Position numbers and translations under genes: made by a program | Notes under the pieces: generated by a model | The model's input: the letters and a program-made list of their open reading frames with translations, nothing else | Told to the model about the DNA's origin: nothing | The model's database searches: none | Assembly (NCBI GenBank): GCA_965224435.1 | Contig: OZ245048.1 | Location: forward strand, 3,534,001-3,598,000 | Direction: 5' to 3' | Source: JAJRQY01 sp965224435 | GTDB taxonomy: Bacteria; Actinomycetota; Acidimicrobiia; Acidimicrobiales; SZUA-35 | DNA: 64,000 nucleotides | In this document: piece by piece, positions 8,509 to 18,036 of the stretch | Position numbering within the stretch: the first letter of the stretch is position 1 | Layout of the letters: every line of letters starts with the position of its first letter

Positions 8509-9453
8509 ATGAACCTGACCGGGGACTCTGAGCAAACCGGACCATCCAAACTCTGCCACCTGCTCGATATCGACAGACCCGTGCTCTTAGCTCCCATGGC
8601 TGGTGTTGCCGGCGGTGCGCTAGCGGCCGCTGTCAGCAGCAGCGGAGGTCTTGGCATCGTCGGCGGTGGCTACGGCGACCTCGATGCGCTTGCGACCGAA
8701 ATGACCCTGGCTGGCAGCTCCAACGTCGGCATCGGATTTATCAACTGGAAGATCAACCAGGACACTGTCGCAGCCGCTTTGGACTACGAACCAGTAGCCA
8801 TCTGGCTTTCCTTTGGTGATGCAACCCCCTACATTCCCATGATCCGCGATGCTGGCGTGACCGTCATCTGCCAGGTCACGACCGTGGCCGAGGGCCAAGC
8901 AGTAGCCCACGCAGGGGTCGACATCATCGTGGCCCAAGGTGATGAGTCTGGTGGCCACGGGCGCTCTGGTCGCTCCTTGTTTGGACTACTCCCAGCCCTT
9001 CACGCTGCCTTACCTGACACATCGCTAGTTGCTGCTGGTGGGATAAACGGACGCCAAGAATTCGACGCGGCCTGTGCGCTCGGAGCTTCAGGGGTTGCCC
9101 TTGGTACTGCCTATTACGCCACCAATGAAGCGCTGGACACCTCCGAAGCCAAGCAACGCCTGGTTGAAGCAACTGGAGATCAGACGGTGCGAGGCGTCGT
9201 CTATGACCTCATTCGTGGTCCCGAGTGGCCATCTGAGTTCAGTGGCCGTTCCATCCGGACCGAGCTAACTGACCAGTGGACGGGAAGAGAGAACGAGCTT
9301 CGGGGAAACCAGTCTGAAGCGCAGCGCCATGACAGGGCCGTCGAAGAAAAAGACATGTCGGTCCGAGTGGTTTGGGCCGGAGAAGGATTGGACGCCATCA
9401 ACGCGATCGTTCCCGCCGCTGAGGTCAGCCAACGATTTCCAATCTGCCGATGA
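8509..9453 (+). CDS. Nitronate monooxygenase-like FMN protein
   Basis: A 314-residue TIM-barrel flavoprotein of the 2-nitropropane dioxygenase/nitronate monooxygenase family. Visible are the N-terminal APMAGVAGG loop, the GIGFINW strand, the Gly-rich QGDESGGHGRSG segment with the active-region His, and the phosphate-binding end AAGGINGRQEF with GASGVALGT. Family members oxidise nitronates or, in other branches, serve as enoyl reductases. The gene starts 9 bases after the amidase and overlaps the next gene by four bases (ATGA), so it sits in a three-gene transcript. The link with wall metabolism is unclear. Confidence 0.85.
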   Translation: MNLTGDSEQTGPSKLCHLLDIDRPVLLAPMAGVAGGALAAAVSSSGGLGIVGGGYGDLDALATEMTLAGSSNVGIGFINWKINQDTVAAALDYEPVAIWLSFGDATPYIPMIRDAGVTVICQVTTVAEGQAVAHAGVDIIVAQGDESGGHGRSGRSLFGLLPALHAALPDTSLVAAGGINGRQEFDAACALGASGVALGTAYYATNEALDTSEAKQRLVEATGDQTVRGVVYDLIRGPEWPSEFSGRSIRTELTDQWTGRENELRGNQSEAQRHDRAVEEKDMSVRVVWAGEGLDAINAIVPAAEVSQRFPICR

Positions 9454-10589
9454 GTAACAACCAGTCCAAGGAAACAAGCACACAGCCGCAGGCAATAGCC
9501 ATGCAGGCCCAGATCGTTCTTCCCTGCCAAGACCTTGATCCAAATTTGGAGTTCTTCGTAGATGAGCTTGGCTTTCGAGTTCGCATGATTACTCCGGCCG
9601 ACAAACCTTCCCTGGCCATCATCCATGGTCATGGAATCGAGCTCTGCTTGGATGCCACTGCCTCACGATCCGACCCACCAGGCGAAGCCGCCGAAGCATC
9701 CCCTCAAACCATCCGGCTGGTTACGGAACGCGCTCACGTGCGGGAAGACTTGACCGCTCCCAACGGCACCAGGGTCACCTTCATCGATGCTGACCCGCTC
9801 TTGCTCATGCCGGACCTGGTTGAAGAGTTCGTACTGAGTCGCCGCGCTGAAGCCGATTGGATCACCGGCCGAGCAGGCATGCAATATCGAGATCTCATCC
9901 CCAGTCGCCTCGGTGGACGTTTCATAGCCTCCAACATTCGGATCCAGAGCGGTGGGCACGTGAGCGACTATCCCCACTTTCACAAGATCCGTTTCCAAAT
10001 GATTTTCTGTGTCAAGGGCTGGGTGCGTGTGGCGTACGAGGATCAGGGCGAGCCACTCCTCATCGAAGCTGGTGACTGTTTCCTGCAGCCACCAGAGATC
10101 CGTCATCAGGTTCTGGAAAGCTCACCAGGTCTTGAAGTGGTCGAGATTGGCACCCCAGCTGAACACGAAACCTTCGGCGACCTGGAGATCCAGCTACCAA
10201 CGGGATATGTCCGACCAGACCGTGATTTTGGCGGCCAGCGCTTCGTTCACCACGTCGCGTCTGGCGCCACCTGGCATCCCTTCACCCAACCAGGCGAGAC
10301 GGGGTTCGAGTATCGAGACATCGGCATCGGCCAGGCCAGCGACGGCCTGGCCGACGTTCGTGTCCTTCGACCCGCCCAAGAAACAAACAAGTCTGATCTC
10401 GGCCTTCCTGTCAGCACCCATGAGGGCGAGTTCCTACTGTTCTACGTGCTCACGGGATCAGCCCTGCTCCGTTGTCATGGCGAGCATGCCGTTGGTCCCG
10501 GCGACAGCATCGTCATCCCAGCCGACGATCCCCACGGGTTCAACGGCTGCTCAACGGATCTCGAGCTACTCCGAATCGCCATGCCCTAG
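9450..10589 (+). CDS. Fusion protein: glyoxalase-like (VOC) domain plus two cupin domains
   Basis: A 379-residue protein with three small beta-barrel modules. Residues about 20-110 form a VOC-type domain (IVLPCQDLDPNLEFFVDELG). Residues about 150-240 are a cupin with YPHFHKIRFQ and a GDCFLQPPEIRHQ metal-ligand pattern. Residues about 290-379 are a second, degenerate cupin (EGEFLLFYVLTGSALLRCHG, PADDPHGF). The first cupin keeps two His and a Glu-region suited to a metal, so a dioxygenase or isomerase activity is possible. The substrate is unknown. The VOC-bicupin order looks uncommon. Confidence 0.7.
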   Translation: MSNNQSKETSTQPQAIAMQAQIVLPCQDLDPNLEFFVDELGFRVRMITPADKPSLAIIHGHGIELCLDATASRSDPPGEAAEASPQTIRLVTERAHVREDLTAPNGTRVTFIDADPLLLMPDLVEEFVLSRRAEADWITGRAGMQYRDLIPSRLGGRFIASNIRIQSGGHVSDYPHFHKIRFQMIFCVKGWVRVAYEDQGEPLLIEAGDCFLQPPEIRHQVLESSPGLEVVEIGTPAEHETFGDLEIQLPTGYVRPDRDFGGQRFVHHVASGATWHPFTQPGETGFEYRDIGIGQASDGLADVRVLRPAQETNKSDLGLPVSTHEGEFLLFYVLTGSALLRCHGEHAVGPGDSIVIPADDPHGFNGCSTDLELLRIAMP

Positions 10590-10650
10590 GCGCGCCCGGT
10601 CGCCCGTAGACCGACACTCCGATGGGTACACGACCTCTGGGTTGTGGAGC

Positions 10651-13600
10651 TCAGCCTTGCAACCGCTCCAGCAAATGAACGGTTTCTGTCTCGGGCTCCA
10701 AACCAGCTTCGTCTAATCGCCTCAGCAAGGTGAGTAGCGACTGATGAGCCGCTGGACGGTCTTGAGTGGCCAGCAAACAATTGGCGAAGAGCCGTCCCGC
10801 CCGTTCTGATAACTCGCTGACCTGGAGTGCATTTGTCGCCCAGCGCAGGCCTTGCTCTGGCTCACCCTTAGCCGCACTCAACTCGCCAACTCGACAGTAC
10901 GCGCCAAGGGCAAGGGAATCGAGACGAACCTGATTGTCTTCGCACCAGTCCTCGTCAAAACCAGCCAAGAAAGATCCACCGTAGAGTTCCAAAGAGGATC
11001 GATAAAGGTCAAGCGCAGGGCCAGGGGCGCCACCCCGATCATGACCAAGAGCCTCCGTCATGATCCTCTCAAACTCCTTAACGTCAATCTTGGTGTCGGG
11101 ATGAAGGAATATGCGTTCACCATCGATCTGGACATGAAACGGAGCGTTCCCGGTAGGCCTGGCTGGTTCGAGTACCCGCTGCAGATAGCTGAGGTTGACT
11201 CGGAGATTGCTTGCCGCCTTCGCCTCGGACAGATCAGGCCACAGTGCAGCCGAAACGGCGGACCGCTGGCCCGGACCATTGGCAATCAGATACGCCAACA
11301 GCTCCCGCACTCGGCGGCGGCGAACCCAGTCATCGTCGTCAACCAGACTTCCGTCTCGCCATATCTGGATCTCCCCCAGCGTGACAATGCGGATCTGCGA
11401 AGTCGGAAGCGGCGGGAAGCGTTTGAGTCGTCGCTCCGCTGCATGACGGACAGACGCTGATGCTCCCATATCCGAAGACTCCGAAATGACGCGAGACAAC
11501 AACTGGCGAAGGTTCGGCAATTGCTCCAACAGAAGCAACGCGTCGACCTCGCCAGCCAGGTTGGCGGCCAGTGCCAGCTCACACAGGTGATGTGGCAGTA
11601 CTTGCACACGTAGTAGGTCCGGTTCCGTCCAAGGCAAAGCTGCAGCTTCGGTTGCTGATCCCGCCTCTCTCAGGGCAAGCAATGCACGCCCGGCACGGAC
11701 AGAGACAACAAGCGAGCGGCCAAACTCACAACGATCAAGAACCTCTCGGGACTCCGGACTGACGACATAGATGAAGGCCAAGCACATGAGGTGATAGCGA
11801 GCGGGCCAGTTTCCAAGAGGCACACGTTCGAAGTTTTCTGCCAGTTCCTTGCCCGCTGCATCGTCACTCTCATAGACCGCTACTGCCGCGACCTTGCCAA
11901 TGGCCATGAACTGACGGGCCCGGGCTGGACCGTTTTCTTGGCAAAGGGCTTCGCCACGCCGCAAATACCGGCTGGCCGAGTCACGATCGCCGGCAGCAAG
12001 GGCAATGAATACCCCAACCCCAAGCAGTGAGACACTGTTCTCGACCACACGACGGGGCAGGGTTTCCACAACGATGTCAGCCACGATGGCCAAGCCGATC
12101 TCGGGAGACACCTCACCACGCAGCCACATGGCGAAAGCAATGAGCACCTCGGCACCATCGGGTAAGTCCTCGAGATCAGTCGGCGTGAGCGCGGCTCCAA
12201 CCTCTTCCGGGCGACCGAGATCACAAAGCCGAGTCGCTCGATAGATCAACTCCAGCGACGGGTCCAGTGGCTCCCACCTATCCAACCACCATTTGGCTTC
12301 TTCCAAATCGCCCTTGCGAATGGCCAGGGCGCTTCCAGCATGCCGCATCAAGTCGCGCGCTATGGACTCGCGTTCTCCCAGCTCACCAAGCCGGGAGGTC
12401 ACACTTCGGGGCACGTCTTGGAGGTCGGAGTCATGCCATTGAAGAACTCGGAAAATCGTGACTGCTTCAACAATGTCATCACCTTCGACTCGCGCCTGTT
12501 TGGCAATACGATGGAAACGTTCGATCACGGCATCGGGCTTGATTTGCTGCTCAATCTGTGCGAATTGATACTCCGCCTCCACCAGTTGGGCCGCTGCCGA
12601 ATCAGGACAGTGATCGACCAGAGTGTTCCGAACAAGGAGCAATTCGGAGTAGTTGCGCCTTAGCGCAGGCATAGCCAGCAGGTACCGGGCGAGGTCCACT
12701 GCCTGCTCATCGTCACCAGCTTTCAGGAGAAGTTCGAGCGAGTAGGCCAGGTTGTCCCGCTCCCTTTCGACCTTGGCTGCAACTCGTGCCACCTCGACCT
12801 GTTCCTCCGGCAACACCCGCTCCTGGACCACCGAACGCAATAGGGAGTGGAGACGGAACGAGCCATTGCCAGTGTCCTCCACCAGGGGCAAGTCACGAAC
12901 AAGAGCTTCAGCGGTGAAGGAACCCTCCGACAACGCAAGAGCCATCACCTCATCGAATTCCTCCAACACCGAAACCCGAGCCAAGCCACGCAGACGGGCC
13001 GGTTCAAGTGCACTCAGAACCTCCTCCTCCAAGAAGTCGGCCTCGGCTCCTGAACCGACCACCAGCCGCAGGTCGGCTAAGGCGACATGACGTGGGAGTT
13101 CACCAGGATCGATTGATTCCACCGCCCGGGAAAGAAGTAGATCATCAACCTCAGAATCATCCAATGCCAAGTCTTCAGCAGTGAGACAAAGCAGTTCTCC
13201 ATGGGCCTGAAGCCGCGCTGTCTGTAAAGTTGGCTGCGTCCGGCCAAGCAAGACGAGGTGCCCGTTGGTCGGAAGAAGAGTGATCATTTCTTGCAGCAGT
13301 CCGAGAGACTCATCACTGGTGATCAGGTGTACATCATCAACAATAATGGCCATCTCGCGCGGAGCGTGCCGCCAGACTTCTTCAAGAAGCTCTTCCAATG
13401 TCGATTCCGTACCGGGAATGGCATTGACTCCTACTGCTTGGCAGAGCCCATCAAGAAGCTGGGAACAGTCATTGTCGGCAGCCTGCGCCCCAAGCCAGTA
13501 GTCGCTTCCATCGGGATCAATCCGATTGGACTCGATGGCAAGCGCCAGTGCAGTGCTCTTGCCTGACCCAGCGGGAGCAATAACCATGGTCAACCGACGT

Positions 13601-13695
13601 TCAAACCTGGCCCGTAGCAACTTCACCAATCGGGGGCGGTGAACAGCACGACCCAGTCGACCTGCTGCCGGTTGCAGGCGAAATGCGCCGTTCAT
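10651..13695 (-). CDS. AAA/STAND ATPase transcriptional regulator with C-terminal BTAD domain
   Basis: A 1014-residue regulator. The N-terminus is a MalT/STAND-like ATPase with Walker A APAGSGKST (residues 40-48) and Walker B MAIIVDDVHLI (about 114-124). A long helical middle of TPR-like repeats follows. The C-terminus has a winged-helix DNA-binding domain beginning IRIVTLGEIQIWRDG, with WPDLSEAKAASNLRVNLSYL, and ends in a bacterial transcriptional activation domain rich in Ala-Leu helices. Such proteins bind a small ligand or partner, use ATP for assembly and activate nearby genes. The target is not evident. It lies 116 bases downstream of the GGDEF-EAL gene. Confidence 0.88.
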   Translation of the reverse strand: MNGAFRLQPAAGRLGRAVHRPRLVKLLRARFERRLTMVIAPAGSGKSTALALAIESNRIDPDGSDYWLGAQAADNDCSQLLDGLCQAVGVNAIPGTESTLEELLEEVWRHAPREMAIIVDDVHLITSDESLGLLQEMITLLPTNGHLVLLGRTQPTLQTARLQAHGELLCLTAEDLALDDSEVDDLLLSRAVESIDPGELPRHVALADLRLVVGSGAEADFLEEEVLSALEPARLRGLARVSVLEEFDEVMALALSEGSFTAEALVRDLPLVEDTGNGSFRLHSLLRSVVQERVLPEEQVEVARVAAKVERERDNLAYSLELLLKAGDDEQAVDLARYLLAMPALRRNYSELLLVRNTLVDHCPDSAAAQLVEAEYQFAQIEQQIKPDAVIERFHRIAKQARVEGDDIVEAVTIFRVLQWHDSDLQDVPRSVTSRLGELGERESIARDLMRHAGSALAIRKGDLEEAKWWLDRWEPLDPSLELIYRATRLCDLGRPEEVGAALTPTDLEDLPDGAEVLIAFAMWLRGEVSPEIGLAIVADIVVETLPRRVVENSVSLLGVGVFIALAAGDRDSASRYLRRGEALCQENGPARARQFMAIGKVAAVAVYESDDAAGKELAENFERVPLGNWPARYHLMCLAFIYVVSPESREVLDRCEFGRSLVVSVRAGRALLALREAGSATEAAALPWTEPDLLRVQVLPHHLCELALAANLAGEVDALLLLEQLPNLRQLLSRVISESSDMGASASVRHAAERRLKRFPPLPTSQIRIVTLGEIQIWRDGSLVDDDDWVRRRRVRELLAYLIANGPGQRSAVSAALWPDLSEAKAASNLRVNLSYLQRVLEPARPTGNAPFHVQIDGERIFLHPDTKIDVKEFERIMTEALGHDRGGAPGPALDLYRSSLELYGGSFLAGFDEDWCEDNQVRLDSLALGAYCRVGELSAAKGEPEQGLRWATNALQVSELSERAGRLFANCLLATQDRPAAHQSLLTLLRRLDEAGLEPETETVHLLERLQG

Positions 13696-13811
13696 TTGTC
13701 CTGCTCCCCCATTCGCCAGCTCATCGCCTACAACACTCGGTCAGAATCTAGCCGAGTCAGCCAGTTTTTGGAAGCCGAACGTTGTTGCTCCGAGGCTTGT
13801 TTTCTGACTTG

Positions 13812-16064
13812 CTAGAGCACAACATTCTCAGTCGTCAGCAGAGCGCCGAGCTTTACCGCGTCAAGGGGACGTGAGAACAAGAAACCTTGCCCAAGATCAC
13901 AATGCAGCGCACGAAGTTCCGCCAACTGCACCGGTCGCTCAATACCTTCGGCCACGGTCTTCATGCCCAGTTGTCGGCCCATCTCGACAATGGTCTTGAC
14001 CAACACATGGTCGGCGTCTCGCTTGTGGAGCTCGGCCACGAAGCTTCGATCGATCTTCAGCACGTCGAAGGCGAACTGTTGGAGGTAGCTAAGCGATGAG
14101 AATCCAGTACCAAAGTCGTCCATAGCCAACGAGATTCCTAGGGATCGAAGCTCGTTCAGTACACGACTGACCACCTCAACCTGATCCAATAGGACTGATT
14201 CAGTCACCTCGAGGGTGAGCGCTTCGGGTTCAAGGCCGCTGGAGGACAAGGCCATCGAGACGTCATCGAGAAGCCCACTAGTGAGCACCTGGCGGCCGGA
14301 CAAGTTCACATTCAGGGTTAGCTCCGCTCCTCCGGGGGACCGATCCCGCCACTTCGCCACCTGGGTGCACGCCTCATTGAGAACAAAGCGACCAATGTCA
14401 ATAATCGATCCCGATTCCTCAGCCAACCCGATGAACTCCAAGGGTGACACCAGACCACGAGTTGGATGTTGCCAGCGGACGAGGGCTTCGACGCCCCGAA
14501 TCTGTTGGGTACGCAGGCAAACAAAGGGCTGGTAGTGAATGACGAATTGATTGTCACTCACCGCCTCCTTTAGCTCATCTTTCATCGAGGCTCTGCGAGT
14601 AAGTGTCGTGTCCAACTTCTCGTCATAGAGGGCAACACCGCTTCGCCCCGTTGTTTTCACGTCATACATGGCCACGTCGGCATGACGAATGAGTTGGTCG
14701 AAGGAACTATTCTCCAGGTCTGCGATTGCGATGCCAATGCTTGCACTCAGATGCAGGTTGAGGTCACCAACACGAAACGGTCGTTCCAGCTCTTCAATGA
14801 CGCGCAGGCCGACAAGTTCGGCTGCCAACGAACCCGCAACCCCATCCAAGATGACGGCGAACTCATCCCCGCCATAGCGAGCGACCAGGTCAGTTTCTCG
14901 TATGCCGGCACTAATTCGAGCGGCGGCCTCGGCCAAAACCACATCACCGAGTTCGTGGCCGTGCAGGTCATTGATGGCCTTGAAATGATCCAGATCAATA
15001 AACATCAGGCCGATCTGGTTGTCTGCCGAACGATTCCCTTCAGCCAGGCGTTCGAGCCGGGCGACGAAGCTGGCCCGATTGGGGAGGCCCGTGAGCAGAT
15101 CGAGTGATGCGAGCTCCAACTCATCTCGCGTCTGCGCATCAGCCAGGGCAACACCGGCCTGGGTGGCAACACTGATGAGAGTCTGCAAATCATCGTTGCG
15201 CTCAATACCGGCATCGGTATCCCACATGATGACCAACCCGCCGGTGATTCTATCCCCATCACCAATAGGAACAGCGACGGCTTCTTGCCCAGAAGTCGAG
15301 CTAAATCCATCCTGGGCGAAGACGGTGGATACCGGCTCAAGACCCTCAGCGGCAGTATCGGCCAATGAGGTCAAGAGCCATTCGAGGTGACGGGACGGCC
15401 TTGCACCGTCTTGCGAAGAAAAGCTCTGTTGCAGCGACCCGTTGGCCGTACGAACCGAGATCCCACAAACAGTTACGCGAAGAAGATCTGCACTAGTGGC
15501 GGTGATCACGTCGAGAATCTCAACCAGGGGCGCCCGTTGGCTGATGGCCTTTTGGATCTCCAAGACCGATTCGACAAAGCGATAGCGGCGCTCCTTTTCT
15601 TCGATAGCAGCCAGATGGGTCCGATCTTGCGACTCACGAAGTTCACGCTCGGCATTGATCGTGTCCAGCATCTGAAGTGTCAACGACAGCACACGGACCA
15701 TCGCCCCAAGGGTGGCCGAGTCACTCGGATCGAACGGAGCCTCCGACATCCGAGCAGCGACGAGTATCAGGTCATTAGATCCCGCTGGGTAGGAACGCAA
15801 CACCGAGCAAGTGCCGAGTTGGGGCAGCTCCAGGGAGTCCTCGCTGCTGTGCAACGCGGCAAGAAGGACTTCTTCGGGAACAGCCTTCGCTGGGAAACCC
15901 ACCGAATGCAAGAGAGAACCATTCTCGAAGAGAGCAACGACCTCACTATCCAATGCATCAGCGACATCCGCAACGGCACGGCGAAAAGCCGTTCGCCGAT
16001 CGACTGCCGATTCCAGACTGCCTATGAAGCCTGGTAGGTATTGAAGTCCGCCCGCTATCGCCAT
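13812..16064 (-). CDS. GAF-GGDEF-EAL cyclic-di-GMP enzyme
   Basis: A 750-residue cytoplasmic signalling protein. Two GAF-like sensor regions (about 20-135 and 165-310) lead into a GGDEF domain with an intact GGDEF motif (398-402) and a product-inhibition site RETD (389-392) five residues upstream. An EAL domain follows, with the motif in VEALVRWQHP (EAL at 526-528) and later DDFGTGFSSLSYL. Both halves keep their catalytic signatures, so it could make and degrade c-di-GMP, with the GAF part deciding the balance. The FIST gene is 18 bases upstream in the same direction, implying that its ligand sensing feeds this enzyme. Confidence 0.92.
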   Translation of the reverse strand: MAIAGGLQYLPGFIGSLESAVDRRTAFRRAVADVADALDSEVVALFENGSLLHSVGFPAKAVPEEVLLAALHSSEDSLELPQLGTCSVLRSYPAGSNDLILVAARMSEAPFDPSDSATLGAMVRVLSLTLQMLDTINAERELRESQDRTHLAAIEEKERRYRFVESVLEIQKAISQRAPLVEILDVITATSADLLRVTVCGISVRTANGSLQQSFSSQDGARPSRHLEWLLTSLADTAAEGLEPVSTVFAQDGFSSTSGQEAVAVPIGDGDRITGGLVIMWDTDAGIERNDDLQTLISVATQAGVALADAQTRDELELASLDLLTGLPNRASFVARLERLAEGNRSADNQIGLMFIDLDHFKAINDLHGHELGDVVLAEAAARISAGIRETDLVARYGGDEFAVILDGVAGSLAAELVGLRVIEELERPFRVGDLNLHLSASIGIAIADLENSSFDQLIRHADVAMYDVKTTGRSGVALYDEKLDTTLTRRASMKDELKEAVSDNQFVIHYQPFVCLRTQQIRGVEALVRWQHPTRGLVSPLEFIGLAEESGSIIDIGRFVLNEACTQVAKWRDRSPGGAELTLNVNLSGRQVLTSGLLDDVSMALSSSGLEPEALTLEVTESVLLDQVEVVSRVLNELRSLGISLAMDDFGTGFSSLSYLQQFAFDVLKIDRSFVAELHKRDADHVLVKTIVEMGRQLGMKTVAEGIERPVQLAELRALHCDLGQGFLFSRPLDAVKLGALLTTENVVL

Positions 16065-16082
16065 CAGTTCATCGACCGCCCA

Positions 16083-17270
16083 TCAACCGATCGCCAGCGC
16101 TACGAGAGTTTGACTGTGGAAGCCACGGCTGCCCATAGTGCGGGCAAACTCGCCATAGGTGTAAAAGCCACTGACTGGTGCACCTTTAGCGCATTCGGTG
16201 ATGAGTTCGAACTCCTCCAGGAGACGAGCCTCGCCAAGGACTTCGCGTCGAGCAATGCAGTCGAAAGCCAGAACACCAATTGGGGCAGTGTCGCCGAGCA
16301 TGGCTAGCGCATCTTGGGTGGCAGAGGCCGTACCGGCCATGACTGAGGCAACGTCACCTTCCATGATCCAAACCAGGCCCCCTTGTGGCACTTCGGCGAT
16401 ACAAGAGATCGAGCCAGCTTCGACGTCGGCGCCGGTAACAAATCGAACTTCTTCATGTCCGCGATGATGAATTCCTAGGGGGTGGGTGAGAGCAAAGTCG
16501 GCGAACGCAGCGGAGTCTCCAAGCACGTCTTGGCCGAGACCGAGTCGCTCTCCGTAGGCCTGCAGTGCCGGCAGTCCATCCAGTTCAGTCACGGTTGTTC
16601 CCGCAGAATGAGTGACCACCATTGGTTCACCAACACTGCTCCAGCCGTGACGAACACCAATTCCAAGGGGCGCATCCGACGCTATTGACGCGGCGACAAT
16701 TCCGTTCTCAAGTACCTGATCGTTGAAGAACTGCTTGGTTTGTTCCATGGCCAGATTGTCTCCGGCGCAGCCCCCAACCAGTGGCACAGCGACTCCAAGA
16801 GTGGCATAGGCCCCTCGAACGACTTGCTGCTGGTCTCCGGCCAGACCGTCAGACAACATCAGTAAAACCTGATGTTCCCGTTCCAGTGAATGCAGGCCAC
16901 ATTCGGACACAGTGCTTGCCGCATCGAACAAATCGTCTGCAATCGGCGCAGAAGCAGTGTCGATGGAAAACCCGCCGCCAAGAATGCTCACACTCACCCC
17001 GGATGCACCTGGAGACGAGCTGGAGAGTTCACCCGCAGTTGTGCATCCAATAAGTGGAACTTCGGAAGTAACCGACCGGACTCCAGCCAACATCTGCTCC
17101 AGATCATGAGCAATTGCAGCGAAGACAATCACAAGTTTCGGGTCGTCACTTTGCCTGGCTTGTTCTGCCGCTTCTGCTCCCGCATGCCAGGAGTCATGCT
17201 TCAGGGAATATCCGGTGCCGAACCAACGATGTTCGTTAGGAGAAGCGTCCTCCTGGAGCGGTGAAGTCAT
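16083..17270 (-). CDS. FIST-domain sensor protein
   Basis: A 395-residue protein with the FIST_N region (about residues 40-230; VPLIGCTTAGELSS and VPLVGGCAGDN are typical) and the FIST_C region (about 240-385). FIST modules are thought to bind small ligands such as amino acids and occur with signal transduction proteins. There is no output domain in this polypeptide. The stop lies 18 bases before the start of the GGDEF-EAL gene, so the two probably form a sensor-effector pair acting through protein contact. The ligand is unknown. Confidence 0.88.
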   Translation of the reverse strand: MTSPLQEDASPNEHRWFGTGYSLKHDSWHAGAEAAEQARQSDDPKLVIVFAAIAHDLEQMLAGVRSVTSEVPLIGCTTAGELSSSSPGASGVSVSILGGGFSIDTASAPIADDLFDAASTVSECGLHSLEREHQVLLMLSDGLAGDQQQVVRGAYATLGVAVPLVGGCAGDNLAMEQTKQFFNDQVLENGIVAASIASDAPLGIGVRHGWSSVGEPMVVTHSAGTTVTELDGLPALQAYGERLGLGQDVLGDSAAFADFALTHPLGIHHRGHEEVRFVTGADVEAGSISCIAEVPQGGLVWIMEGDVASVMAGTASATQDALAMLGDTAPIGVLAFDCIARREVLGEARLLEEFELITECAKGAPVSGFYTYGEFARTMGSRGFHSQTLVALAIG

Positions 17271-17382
17271 CCCCTCAGTATCGGCACATTTCCGTAGAGC
17301 ATGAGAGACAATACTGCGTCAGACGAGTGTAGGCAATCGCTTGACGAGCCGCCTAGACAGCTGTTGACGAGTTACCGATCTC

Positions 17383-18036
17383 CTAGTCAGTGGTCGGCGG
17401 AGGCAACATGGTGTGCCCCGGTTTCCAGCGGCCAACCTCGGAGCGAGCCGAGCTTCGACTCAGAACGAACGTGGCGCCAGCGGTCAAGACGAGCAGGACT
17501 CCAGCAATGATTGGCACCCACAGCCAGCTTCGCTCGCCTGAATCGTCGGCCAATCCAAGAAGAAGACCGAAAGACAGCAGCGACACAACAGTGACCGTTC
17601 CGGTCATCAACAAGGTGGAGACGATCAGGTCTGCGGGTAAGAATGCGTCTCGCCGTCGAGCAAAACTCAATCGAGCGAGGTCGCTGACAAAGAGAGCTGA
17701 CGACCCGGCAAGGATCAGACTCAGAGGCATCGACCATTCGTGGACGGTCACCGCTAAAGCAGAAATTACCAAGGTGTACAGAGCTGTAGCTGTCACGAAC
17801 CCATGGCTCCCATTCTTTATGGACAGGAAAAGGAATAGCTCACCGAGCCCGAAGACGCCTCCCCAGAAGATGAGTGTGAGCACGATTCCGGAGACTGGGA
17901 CGAGCACGACCGTCCAGGTGAGTAGGACGAGGGACGCCACCACGAACTCGGGAGCCGAAAACAGTCTACGACTGGCGGCCTTCTGCCTCTCTTTCTTCTC
18001 TTGTTCCTGTGGGCTTAGGGCGGCTTTGCGACTCAT
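17383..18036 (-). CDS. Membrane protein at the end of the MoxR/DUF58 operon
   Basis: A 217-residue protein with a charged N-terminal region rich in Lys/Glu (residues 1-25) and about six hydrophobic helices, then a short Arg/Ser tail. No family recognised. It is the last gene of a five-gene leftward operon and overlaps the DUF58 gene by four bases, which argues that it belongs functionally to the MoxR-DUF58-DUF4129 set. Confidence 0.65.
   Translation of the reverse strand: MSRKAALSPQEQEKKERQKAASRRLFSAPEFVVASLVLLTWTVVLVPVSGIVLTLIFWGGVFGLGELFLFLSIKNGSHGFVTATALYTLVISALAVTVHEWSMPLSLILAGSSALFVSDLARLSFARRRDAFLPADLIVSTLLMTGTVTVVSLLSFGLLLGLADDSGERSWLWVPIIAGVLLVLTAGATFVLSRSSARSEVGRWKPGHTMLPPPTTD

Noticed and set aside
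13735..13757. ACTCGG/CCGAGT hairpin between the GGDEF-EAL and AAA/BTAD genes
   Set aside because: Six-base stem with an 11-base loop and no T run; could easily be chance.
15387..16037. 216-residue plus-strand frame opposite the GAF region
   Set aside because: No recognisable domain; the minus strand carries the continuous GAF-GGDEF-EAL protein.
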